In this document: positions 39,914 through 48,505 of the stretch, one piece after another
Layout: each line of letters starts with the position of its first letter
How positions within the stretch are numbered: the stretch's first letter is position 1
Source: an uncultured Bacilli bacterium
GTDB lineage: Bacteria > Bacillota_I > Bacilli_A > RF39 > UBA660
NCBI GenBank assembly: GCA_947627915.1
Contig: CANQXT010000003.1
Span: forward strand, 1 to 49,904
Direction of reading: 5' to 3'
DNA: 49,904 nt
Position numbers and translations under genes: made by a program
Notes under the pieces: generated by a model
What the model saw: only the letters and a program-made list of their open reading frames with translations
Databases searched by the model: none
What the model was told of the DNA's origin: nothing

Positions 39914-42742
39914 TTGGTGATAATAATGGATAAAATAGTAATTAGAGGAGCAAGAGAAAATAATTTAAAAAATATTGACTTAGAACTTCCTAAAAATAAA
40001 TTAATCGTTATGACAGGAGTATCAGGTTCTGGAAAAAGTAGTTTAGCTTTCGATACTATTTATGCTGAAGGAGAAAGAAGATATGTGGAAAGTTTATCAG
40101 CATATGCTAGACAATTTATTGGTTCAGGAGATAAACCTGATGTTGATTCTATTGAGGGACTTTCACCAAGTATTTCGATAGATCAAAAGACAACAAATAA
40201 AAATCCAAGATCTACTGTGGGTACAATTACGGAATTATATGATTATTTAAGATTATTATTTGCAAGAATTGGTGTACCATATTGTCCTACCCATAAAATA
40301 CCTATTAAAAGTCAAAGTATTGAAGAAATGACTAATAAAATTTTAGCTATGGAAGAAGGTACTAAAATTGAGATTTTTGCTCCAGTAGTAAGAGGAGAAA
40401 AAGGTACTCATAAAGATTTAATATTAGATTTACAAAGTAAAGGCTATACAAAAATAAAAGTTAATGGGGTTATGTATAACGCTTCAGATGAAATAACTTT
40501 AGAGAAAAATGTTAAAGATGATATTTATGTTTTAGTTGATAAACTTCCTATAAGTGTTGACGAAAGAAGCAGAATATTTGAAGCTTTAGAAGTTAGTTGT
40601 AACTTAGCTAATGGATTAGTTATTATAAGAGTTAATGATGAAGAAGATATTTTAATGAGTGAAAATTATGCTTGTCCTTATTGTAATTTTTCAATTAGTG
40701 ATTTAGAGCCAAGAATGTTTTCGTTTAATTCCCCATATGGAGCATGTGATGATTGTAAGGGACTTGGTACTAAACTTAAAATAAGTGAAGAATTATTAAT
40801 ACCTGATAAAAATAAAAGTATTAATAAAGGAGCAATTATTGCTATTAACTTAGATAATAATATGTATATGAGTAGTTTAAATACAGTTGCTGAACATTAT
40901 CATATTGATTTAGATATACCAGTTAAGGATATGCCAAGAAAAGATTTAGATATTATTTTATATGGTACTAATGATATTATGGATTTTCATTATGTAGCTA
41001 AAAATGGTAGTACTAGAGATACAAAATCTAAATATGAAGGAATAATTAATAATTTAGAAAGAAGGTATTTAGAAACTAATAGTTCTTGGATAAGAGAGTG
41101 GATTGAAGGATTTATGGTAGAATCAACTTGTAATACTTGTCATGGTACTAGATTAAAAGATGAAATTTTAGCTGTTAAAATAAATAAGAAAAATATATAT
41201 GAAATGACAGAAATGGCCATTGATGAATTAAGAGATTTTTTAAAAAATTTAAAATTAACTCATGAAGAAGAAGAAATAAGTAGTTTATTATTAAAAGAAA
41301 TAATCGTTAGATTAGATTTTCTAATTAATGTTGGTTTAAATTATTTAACTTTATCTCGAAGCGCCGCTACTTTATCTGGTGGAGAAGCTCAAAGAATAAG
41401 ACTTGCTACGCAAATAGGTAGTAAATTATCTGGTGTCTTATATGTTTTAGATGAACCATCCATTGGACTTCATCAAAGAGATAATGAAAAATTAATTAAT
41501 TCTTTAAAAGAAATGCGTGATTTAGGAAATACTTTAATAGTTGTGGAACATGATACAGATACAATGCTTGCTGCAGATTATTTAGTAGATATTGGTCCAG
41601 GTGCTGGAGATAAAGGTGGATATGTTGTTGCCTCAGGTACTCCAGAAGAAGTAATGCAAAATGATAATAGTATTACAGGCAGATATTTGTCCGGTAAAGA
41701 AAAAATTGAAATTCCTAAAAAACATCGTAAAGGAAATGGTTTATATTTAGAAGTAAAGGGAGCAAAAGAAAATAATTTAAAAAATATTAATGTTAAATTT
41801 CCATTAAATAAATTTATTTGTGTAACTGGTGTTTCTGGATCAGGTAAAAGTACTTTAATTAATGAAATATTATATAAAACTTTACATAAAGAAATATATA
41901 AATCAAAAGATATACCTGGTAAATGTAAAGAAATTAAAGGTATTGAAAATATAGATAAAGTAGTTAATATTAGTCAAGACGCTATCGGTAGAACACCAAG
42001 AAGTAACCCTGCTACTTATGTTGGGGTATTTGATGATATTAGAGATGTTTTTGCTAATATGAAAGAAGCCAAAGTTCGTGGGTATGATAAGAGTAGATTT
42101 TCATTTAATGTTAAAGGTGGAAGATGTGAAGCTTGCTGGGGTGATGGTGTTAAAAAAATTGAAATGCATTTCTTACCTGATGTATATGTACCTTGTGATG
42201 TATGTAATGGTAAACGTTATAATAAAGAAACATTAGATGTTAAATTTAAAGGTAAAAGCATTGCTGATGTTTTAGATATGCGAGTTAGTGAAGCATTACC
42301 ATTCTTTGAAAATATTCCTAAAGTAAGAGATAAATTACAAGTTATGCATGATGTTGGACTTGATTATATAACATTAGGTCAAGGTGCTCCAACACTATCT
42401 GGTGGAGAAGCTGGTAGAGTAAAACTTGCTAAAGAATTACAAAAGAAAGCAACAGGAAAATCAGTATTTATTCTTGATGAACCAACAACCGGTCTTCATT
42501 CAGCTGATATTAAAAAACTATTAGAAGTTTTAAATAGAATAGTAGATAATGGAGATACAGTTATAGTTATTGAACATAATTTAGATGTTATTAAACAAGC
42601 AGATTATATTATTGACTTAGGTCCTGAAGGTGGTAAATTTGGTGGTGAAGTAATTACAACAGGTACTCCAGAAGAAGTAAGTAAAGTTCCTGAATCTTAT
42701 ACGGGTATGTTTTTAAAGAAAATATTAGAAAAAGATAAATAA
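39914..42742 (+). CDS. uvrA: Excinuclease ABC subunit A
   Basis: DKIVIRGARENNLKNIDLELPKNKLIVMTGVSGSGKSSLAFDTIYAEGERRYVESLSAYARQFIG; two ABC domains and zinc-binding CxxC motifs. Start likely 39926. Confidence 0.98.
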   Translation: MVIIMDKIVIRGARENNLKNIDLELPKNKLIVMTGVSGSGKSSLAFDTIYAEGERRYVESLSAYARQFIGSGDKPDVDSIEGLSPSISIDQKTTNKNPRSTVGTITELYDYLRLLFARIGVPYCPTHKIPIKSQSIEEMTNKILAMEEGTKIEIFAPVVRGEKGTHKDLILDLQSKGYTKIKVNGVMYNASDEITLEKNVKDDIYVLVDKLPISVDERSRIFEALEVSCNLANGLVIIRVNDEEDILMSENYACPYCNFSISDLEPRMFSFNSPYGACDDCKGLGTKLKISEELLIPDKNKSINKGAIIAINLDNNMYMSSLNTVAEHYHIDLDIPVKDMPRKDLDIILYGTNDIMDFHYVAKNGSTRDTKSKYEGIINNLERRYLETNSSWIREWIEGFMVESTCNTCHGTRLKDEILAVKINKKNIYEMTEMAIDELRDFLKNLKLTHEEEEISSLLLKEIIVRLDFLINVGLNYLTLSRSAATLSGGEAQRIRLATQIGSKLSGVLYVLDEPSIGLHQRDNEKLINSLKEMRDLGNTLIVVEHDTDTMLAADYLVDIGPGAGDKGGYVVASGTPEEVMQNDNSITGRYLSGKEKIEIPKKHRKGNGLYLEVKGAKENNLKNINVKFPLNKFICVTGVSGSGKSTLINEILYKTLHKEIYKSKDIPGKCKEIKGIENIDKVVNISQDAIGRTPRSNPATYVGVFDDIRDVFANMKEAKVRGYDKSRFSFNVKGGRCEACWGDGVKKIEMHFLPDVYVPCDVCNGKRYNKETLDVKFKGKSIADVLDMRVSEALPFFENIPKVRDKLQVMHDVGLDYITLGQGAPTLSGGEAGRVKLAKELQKKATGKSVFILDEPTTGLHSADIKKLLEVLNRIVDNGDTVIVIEHNLDVIKQADYIIDLGPEGGKFGGEVITTGTPEEVSKVPESYTGMFLKKILEKDK

Positions 42743-42788
42743 AGTGTATTAAATTGCACTTTATTTTTTTGCATTTTTCAAAAAGTGG

Positions 42789-42817
42789 GTGCAAAAAGGT
42801 GTAATTAATACTATAAT
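42789..42817 (+). promoter_or_regulatory. Putative promoter of intergenic structured RNA
   Basis: GTGCAA-17-TATAAT. Confidence 0.4.
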
Positions 42818-42824
42818 CTAATTA

Positions 42825-42980
42825 ATAAGGAAGAGAAAATTCAAAGTTGGATTTGACTTGAAATTTTTTGAGTTTAGTATTATCATAATTATTGCCCTGA
42901 CTTGGGGCGTTTAGTATTATCGAAAGGAGAAGTTACCGCTTCTCCTTTCACATGCCCTCAAGTTCCTTTCTTTTTTTGCA
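42825..42980 (+). ncRNA. Candidate structured intergenic RNA
   Basis: GC-rich island; 11-bp hairpin GAAAGGAGAAG-ttaccg-CTTCTCCTTTC (42922-42949); competing GCCC/GGGC and ACTTGGGGC/GCCCTCAAGT pairings; U-run about 42970-42977. Confidence 0.45.
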
Positions 42981-43096
42981 AATTATTTTATACTTTTTAA
43001 ATTTTGAAGTCAAATTATTTTTCAAATTTTTCTTTTTTTTAAGTTAATTTATTTTACAAGTTTATAAACTATTACCAACATTTTAATTATCAAAAC

Positions 43097-43123
43097 TTGA
43101 CACCGGGGGGGGTATTATATAAT
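43097..43123 (+). promoter_or_regulatory. Promoter with G8 tract in spacer (TTGACA-15-TATAAT)
   Basis: TTGACA CCGGGGGGGGTATTA TATAAT; poly-G 43105-43112. Confidence 0.65.
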
Positions 43124-43187
43124 TATCTTATAAAATAGAGAGAAACAAAATAGATAAAAGATATCAACATAAAAGAAAGGGTTAAGA

Positions 43188-43631
43188 ATGAAAAAGATAA
43201 TTATAGGAGTGCTAGTAATAATAGAAATATTTTCTTTGTATATGATGTATCAAATAAATAATAGTAAAAGTTTAAATGAAGTAAGTATAAAAAATAATAA
43301 AATAAATAAAGATGTCTTTGCCGTATATTGGGATGAAAATGGAGATGGAACGTATACAGAATATACACAAACAACATGGCCTAGTTCTGGTTATACATTA
43401 AATTTAATAAAAACAGAATGTATGAATGAAAAAGGAGATAAACTAGAAAATCCAGAAATAACTTTCAATCATGGAACAATAACATTAAGTAATACTGAAA
43501 CAACATATTGTATATTGTATTTTGAAAAATTAAAAGCAAGTATATTACTATACGATAATCAAATAAAAAATAGAACAAGTTGTACAGATATTCAATGTGC
43601 AATAGATGAACTATATAAAGCAAGTTATTAA
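43188..43631 (+). CDS. Small secreted protein sharing modules with the surface proteins
   Basis: TM/signal; VFAVYWDENGDGTYTEYTQTTWPSSGYTLNLIKTEC resembles 1193 N-domain; TDIQCAIDELYK resembles TNVQESIDELYE. Confidence 0.7.
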   Translation: MKKIIIGVLVIIEIFSLYMMYQINNSKSLNEVSIKNNKINKDVFAVYWDENGDGTYTEYTQTTWPSSGYTLNLIKTECMNEKGDKLENPEITFNHGTITLSNTETTYCILYFEKLKASILLYDNQIKNRTSCTDIQCAIDELYKASY

Positions 43632-43644
43632 AAGGAAGATAGAT

Positions 43645-45114
43645 ATGAAGAAGATAATAAAAGATAACTATCCAATATTGATTGGAATATTAATAGGAAT
43701 AATATCAATAAGTGGAGTATATGCAGCAAGTACAATGATAGAAAGTGATGAAGTAACATATGATAATACAACAAGTCATGGAGATTATACAAATGTACAA
43801 GAATCAATAGATGAATTATATGAGATAAATAAAATACATAAAGATGAATGGCAAGATCCAACATTACAAGCAAGTGGTAATTACCCATTATTAACCGGAG
43901 ATTTAATCCCAGTTGAAATAAAACCAAATGGAGATGTATATTATGCCAATAAACATAGTGAATGGTATAACTATAGTGAAAAGAGATGGGCTAATGCCGT
44001 AATATTAAAAGCAGAGAAAAAAGAAACATATTCAGAAGGGCAAAAGATAAAAGAAGAAGATATAAATGGATATTTTGTCTGGATACCAAGATATAAATAT
44101 CAAGTATGGCATTATAATAGTGATAGTGATGCAATAGATGGAAATACATTAAAAAATGAAAATTATAGTAATTCAACAACGCAAGCATTAGGTAAAGCAA
44201 GATTAATAAATATCGAGTTTGAAAGTAAAAGTACTTCAAAAAGTGAAGCAACTGATAATACCAAAAATGGAGACTGGTTAACCCATCCAGCATTTACATT
44301 AGGAAGTAAAGAATTAAGTGGCATATGGGTAGGAAAGTTTGAAACAGGAAAAGAATCAGATAATGTAATAGTAAAGCCTAATGTAACATCATTTACGAAT
44401 AAAACAGTAAAAGAATTCTTTGAAGCTGGAAAAAAATATAATCAAACATTAGATAGTCATATGATGAAGAATACAGAATGGGGAGCAGTAGCATACTTAT
44501 CACATTCTGAATATGGAATAGGAACAGAAGTAAGAATAAATAATTATGAAGGATATAAAACTGGATATAGTGCAGCAGCAAATACTGATCAAAGTAGTTA
44601 TAATTATAATAGTAATAAAGGAGAATATGGAACTATAGATGATATAACCCAACAATATAATACTCCAACAGGATACTTAGCAAGTACAACTGGAAATATA
44701 ACAGGTGTATATGATATGTCCGGAGGAGCATGGGAATATATGGCAGCTTGTATGGAAAATACACCAAAAGATAGTGGTTTTTCTACAGAAGACTTAGAAA
44801 AAGAAATGAATGCTGGTTATATAGATAAATATCCAAGTGATACTAACTCATATAGTAACAGAATCTTAGGAGATGCAACAGGAGAGATGGGACCATTCTA
44901 TAATTATTATGATAAAGATAATGGTAAACGTTATCATAATGTTTGGTACGCTGACTATTCGGGCTTCGTTGCCTCTTCTTACCCGTGGTTCGGTCGAGGA
45001 GGCGGTTACGACAATGGCGTCTTGGCCGGCCAGTTCGACTTCGGTGGGTACAACGGTGGTGCGAATGGCCGCATTGGGTTTCGCCTCGTCCTTTCACCTG
45101 AAAATAATTCATAA
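43645..45114 (+). CDS. FGE/C-type-lectin-fold surface protein with DGR-like variable region
   Basis: Signal ILIGIISISGVYAAS; GYFVWIPRYKYQVW; MKNTEWGAVAYLSHSEYG; GVYDMSGGAWEYMA; terminal RGGGYDNGVLAGQFDFGGYNGGANGRIGFRLVLSP. Start refined to 43645 with AAAGGAAG upstream. Confidence 0.88.
   Translation: MKKIIKDNYPILIGILIGIISISGVYAASTMIESDEVTYDNTTSHGDYTNVQESIDELYEINKIHKDEWQDPTLQASGNYPLLTGDLIPVEIKPNGDVYYANKHSEWYNYSEKRWANAVILKAEKKETYSEGQKIKEEDINGYFVWIPRYKYQVWHYNSDSDAIDGNTLKNENYSNSTTQALGKARLINIEFESKSTSKSEATDNTKNGDWLTHPAFTLGSKELSGIWVGKFETGKESDNVIVKPNVTSFTNKTVKEFFEAGKKYNQTLDSHMMKNTEWGAVAYLSHSEYGIGTEVRINNYEGYKTGYSAAANTDQSSYNYNSNKGEYGTIDDITQQYNTPTGYLASTTGNITGVYDMSGGAWEYMAACMENTPKDSGFSTEDLEKEMNAGYIDKYPSDTNSYSNRILGDATGEMGPFYNYYDKDNGKRYHNVWYADYSGFVASSYPWFGRGGGYDNGVLAGQFDFGGYNGGANGRIGFRLVLSPENNS
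44944..45099 (+). other. Candidate DGR variable region VR1
   Basis: 156 nt from TGG TAC GCT to TCA CCT; hand count 92/156 GC, 19/156 A. Confidence 0.75.
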
Positions 45115-45149
45115 GTTACTTAAATACTAATAGAAAGAAGAATATATAA

Positions 45150-46607
45150 ATGAAGGAAAAAACAAAGAATAAAATAAAACTATTAATAGGAATAATAATA
45201 GGATTAATATTATCAGTAAGTGGAGTATATGCCACAAGTTCAATGATAGAAAGTGAAGAAGTAACTTATGATAATAAAAACAGTGATGGAAAATATAATA
45301 ATGTCCAATCATCAATAGATGAATTATATGAAAGAAGTGGAATACATAAGGAAGAATGGACTGATAAAGAATTAAACGGAAATGATCCAGTAATAACAGG
45401 AGATTTAATCCCAGTTGAAATAAAACCAAATGGAGATGTGTATTATGCAAATAAACATAGTGAATGGTATAACTATAGTGAAAAAAGATGGGCTAATGCT
45501 GTAATATTAAATGAAGGAAAAAAAGAGACATATTCTGTAGGACAAAAAATAAATGAAAATGATATAAATGGATATTTTGTCTGGATACCAAGATATAAAT
45601 ATCAAATATGGCACGCAACAAGCGAAGATGGAACACCAGATGGAAATACATTAATAAATACAAATTATGGTAATTCAACAACACAAGCATTAGGTCAAGC
45701 CAGATTAATAAATATTGAGTTTGAAAGTAAGGATACACCAAAAAGTGAAGCAAAAGCTGAAACTAAAGATGGAGATTGGATAACCCATCCAGCATTTACG
45801 TTAGGAACAAAAGAATTAAGTGGAATATGGGTAGGAAAGTTTGAAACAGGTGGAGATGCAACTAATGTAATAGTAAAACCAAATGAAATATCATGGCGAG
45901 GTGCAAATGTAAAAGCATTCTTTGATGCTGGAAAAAAATATAATCAAACATTAGATAGTCATATGATGAAGAATACGGAATGGGGAGCAGTAGCATACTT
46001 ATCCCATTCTGAATATGGAATAGGAACAGAAGTAAGAATAAATAATAATGAAGAATTTAAAACCGGATATAGTGCCGCAGCTAATACAGATCAAAGTAGT
46101 TATAAAGGAGATACAGGTAAGAGTGATGAAAAAGATAAAACACAACCATATAATACGCCAACCGGATACTTAGCAAGTACAACTGGAAATATATCAGGGG
46201 TGTTTGATATGTCCGGTGGCGCGTATGAATATATGGCAGCTTGTATAGAAAATACTCCAGGAGATAGTAGTTTTTCTACAGAAGACTTAGCAAAAGAAAT
46301 GGATAAAGGCTATATAGATAAATATCCAAGTGATAGTGATACAACAACATATAGTAAAAGAATATTAGGAGATGCCACTGGAGAAATGGGCCCATTCTAT
46401 AGTTATTATGAAAAAGATGGTTCGTTGCATAATCATAGTGCATGGTACGCTGATGATGCATATTTTGCTAACTCTTCTTTTCCATGGTTTTATCGAGGAG
46501 GCTTTAATGGTAATGGAATCTTGGCAAGTCAATTTACTTTTCATAGATACAATGGTATTGCTTACAATTCGCTTACTTTTCGTCTTGTTCTTTCTCCAAC
46601 TAATTAA
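45150..46607 (+). CDS. FGE/C-type-lectin-fold surface protein with DGR-like variable region (tandem paralog)
   Basis: High identity to 43645-45114; terminal WYADDAYFANSSFPWFYRGGFNGNGILASQFTFHRYNGIAYNSLTFRLVLSP. Confidence 0.88.
   Translation: MKEKTKNKIKLLIGIIIGLILSVSGVYATSSMIESEEVTYDNKNSDGKYNNVQSSIDELYERSGIHKEEWTDKELNGNDPVITGDLIPVEIKPNGDVYYANKHSEWYNYSEKRWANAVILNEGKKETYSVGQKINENDINGYFVWIPRYKYQIWHATSEDGTPDGNTLINTNYGNSTTQALGQARLINIEFESKDTPKSEAKAETKDGDWITHPAFTLGTKELSGIWVGKFETGGDATNVIVKPNEISWRGANVKAFFDAGKKYNQTLDSHMMKNTEWGAVAYLSHSEYGIGTEVRINNNEEFKTGYSAAANTDQSSYKGDTGKSDEKDKTQPYNTPTGYLASTTGNISGVFDMSGGAYEYMAACIENTPGDSSFSTEDLAKEMDKGYIDKYPSDSDTTTYSKRILGDATGEMGPFYSYYEKDGSLHNHSAWYADDAYFANSSFPWFYRGGFNGNGILASQFTFHRYNGIAYNSLTFRLVLSPTN
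46443..46598 (+). other. Candidate DGR variable region VR2
   Basis: 156 nt colinear with VR1, no indels; A-free 3' stretch TTTTCGTCTTGTTCTTTCTCC. Confidence 0.7.
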
Positions 46608-46646
46608 CTCGTCAACGAAGACGTTAAAATAGTAAAACTTAACCCT

Positions 46647-46675
46647 GAAAGAGAATGACTCTCTTTCTTTTTTTA
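46647..46675 (+). terminator. Rho-independent terminator
   Basis: GAAAGAGA-atgac-TCTCTTTC + TTTTTTT. Confidence 0.8.
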
Positions 46676-46744
46676 AAATTAAAATTAGTATTTACGTTAA
46701 AACTATTTTGTTTTATAATTATTTATAGTATAGGAGAATTGATT

Positions 46745-47557
46745 ATGAGTAATATTGCATTTACAATAATGGGTTATGACATAAGATGGTATTCTTTATG
46801 CATATTAGGTGGTATAATAGTAGCGTTATTTTTCTTTATGAGAGAAGGAAGAAGATTTAATTATCCCAAAGAATTTTTATTTAATTTAGCATTCTGGGTT
46901 ATTATTTTTGGTATTATTGGTGCTAGATTATATTATTGTGCTTTTGAATTTGATACATATAAAGATAATTTACTAGATATATTTAAGATATGGGAAGGTG
47001 GTCTTGCGATTCATGGAGGTATAATAGCAGGTTTTATAACAATGGTTGTTTATACCAAAAGATATCAAGTTAGTACTGTTAAAATGATGGATATTACAGC
47101 AGTTCCTTTATTAATAGCTCAAGCAATAGGAAGATGGGGTAATTTCTTTAATAAAGAAGCTTTTGGATCTGCTACTACATATTTACATTTAAAAGAATTA
47201 CACATTCCTGAAAAGATAATTGATGGAATGAAAATAGGTAATGTTTATTATCATCCAACATTCTTTTATGAATCTTTGTATTGTTTAATTGGTTTTATAA
47301 TATTATTAATATTAAGAAGATTTAGATATATTAAGACTGGTCAAATAACATCATTGTATTTAATGTATTATTCTGTAGGTAGATTTTTTATAGAAAAATT
47401 AAGAACAGATTCTTTAATGCTAGGTGGTTTTAAAACAGCACAAATAATATCTATTGTATTATTTGTTATAGGACTCCTTGGATTTATGATAACTAGTAGA
47501 AAAGGTCGTTTTGAAGATTTATATAATGAAGAACAAAATGGTCCAATAAGATTTTAA
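46745..47557 (+). CDS. lgt: Prolipoprotein diacylglyceryl transferase
   Basis: IRWYSLCILGGIIVALFFFMREG; IIGARLYYCAFE; EGGLAIHGGIIAG; GRWGNFFNKEAFG. Start refined from 46655. Confidence 0.95.
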   Translation: MSNIAFTIMGYDIRWYSLCILGGIIVALFFFMREGRRFNYPKEFLFNLAFWVIIFGIIGARLYYCAFEFDTYKDNLLDIFKIWEGGLAIHGGIIAGFITMVVYTKRYQVSTVKMMDITAVPLLIAQAIGRWGNFFNKEAFGSATTYLHLKELHIPEKIIDGMKIGNVYYHPTFFYESLYCLIGFIILLILRRFRYIKTGQITSLYLMYYSVGRFFIEKLRTDSLMLGGFKTAQIISIVLFVIGLLGFMITSRKGRFEDLYNEEQNGPIRF

Positions 47558-47571
47558 AGGGAGAATAAAAT

Positions 47572-48465
47572 ATGTATGATTTAATAGTTATAGGTATGGG
47601 TATTGGTGGAATAACAGCAGGTATATATGCAAAAAGAGGAAACTTAAATGTTTTACTTTTAGATAAAGGAACACCAGGGGGAATGTTAAATAATATTGAT
47701 AAAATAAGTAATTATCCAGGACTTATTAATATTAAAGGTAGTGATTTTGCTAGTAAATTATTTGACCAAGTAAAAGATTTAAATATTCCATATAAATTTG
47801 AAGAAGTTACAGAACTAAAAGTAGAAGAAGATGATGTTAAAGTTGTTGTTACTACTAGAGGTGAGTATAGAGCTAATAGTGTTATTATAGCTACAGGAAC
47901 TAAACCAAAATATTTAGGATTAGATAATGAGAAAGATTTATTAGGTCGTGGTCTTAGTACTTGTGCAACATGTGATGGAGCTTTTTATAAAGATAAAGTA
48001 GTGGCAGTAGTTGGAAGTGGTAATAGTGCTTTACAAGAGTCATTGTATTTAGCTAATATATGTCAAAAAATATATTTATTAAATCGAAAAGCTGGTTTTA
48101 AAGGTGATGAAATTTTAATTGATAAAGTAAATAATTGTCCTAATATTGAAATCATTTATAATGTAAATATTAAAGAATATAATGAAATAGATAATAAATT
48201 ACAAAGTATTCTATTAGATAATGGAACTACTTTAAATGTTGAAGGTGTATTTATATATATTGGATATAAACCAAATACAGATATATTTAAAAATTTAGAT
48301 ATAACTAATATGAATGGTCATATAATTGTTGATGAAAATTTTGAAACGAAAATAGAAGGAGTATATGCGATTGGAGATGCTATAAACAAAGATATATATC
48401 AATTAGCTACTGCTTCTAGTGATGCAATTCATGCTGTTAGTAATATTTCTAAAATAAATAATTAA
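47572..48465 (+). CDS. trxB: Thioredoxin reductase-like protein
   Basis: GMGIGGITAGIYAKRGNLNVLLLDKGTPGGMLNN; STCATCDGAFYKDK redox CxxC; GVYAIGDAINKDIYQLATASSDA. Confidence 0.92.
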   Translation: MYDLIVIGMGIGGITAGIYAKRGNLNVLLLDKGTPGGMLNNIDKISNYPGLINIKGSDFASKLFDQVKDLNIPYKFEEVTELKVEEDDVKVVVTTRGEYRANSVIIATGTKPKYLGLDNEKDLLGRGLSTCATCDGAFYKDKVVAVVGSGNSALQESLYLANICQKIYLLNRKAGFKGDEILIDKVNNCPNIEIIYNVNIKEYNEIDNKLQSILLDNGTTLNVEGVFIYIGYKPNTDIFKNLDITNMNGHIIVDENFETKIEGVYAIGDAINKDIYQLATASSDAIHAVSNISKINN

Positions 48466-48469
48466 TAAT

Positions 48470-48503
48470 AAAATCTCCTAGTAAAAAATTAGGAGATTTT
48501 ATT
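48470..48503. terminator. Bidirectional terminator
   Basis: AAATCTCCTA-gtaaaaaat-TAGGAGATTT. Confidence 0.75.
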
Positions 48504-48505
48504 TG

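Noticed and set aside
42872-42921. GTTTAGTATTATC pair as a mini CRISPR array
   Set aside because: Only two 13-nt copies, no further units, no cas genes in the window.
42840-43190. GC-rich intergenic segment as the DGR template repeat
   Set aside because: No similarity to VR1 or VR2 and not AAY-rich; no RT nearby.
43628-46461. Antisense and alternate-frame ORFs across the FGE genes (e.g. 44843-45112, 44873-45130)
   Set aside because: Shadow ORFs; the Arg-rich 44843 translation only reflects the GC-rich VR1.
46606-46630. CGTC-aacgaa-GACG hairpin after VR2 as the DGR target cruciform
   Set aside because: Only a 4-bp core stem and no equivalent after VR1; too weak to claim.
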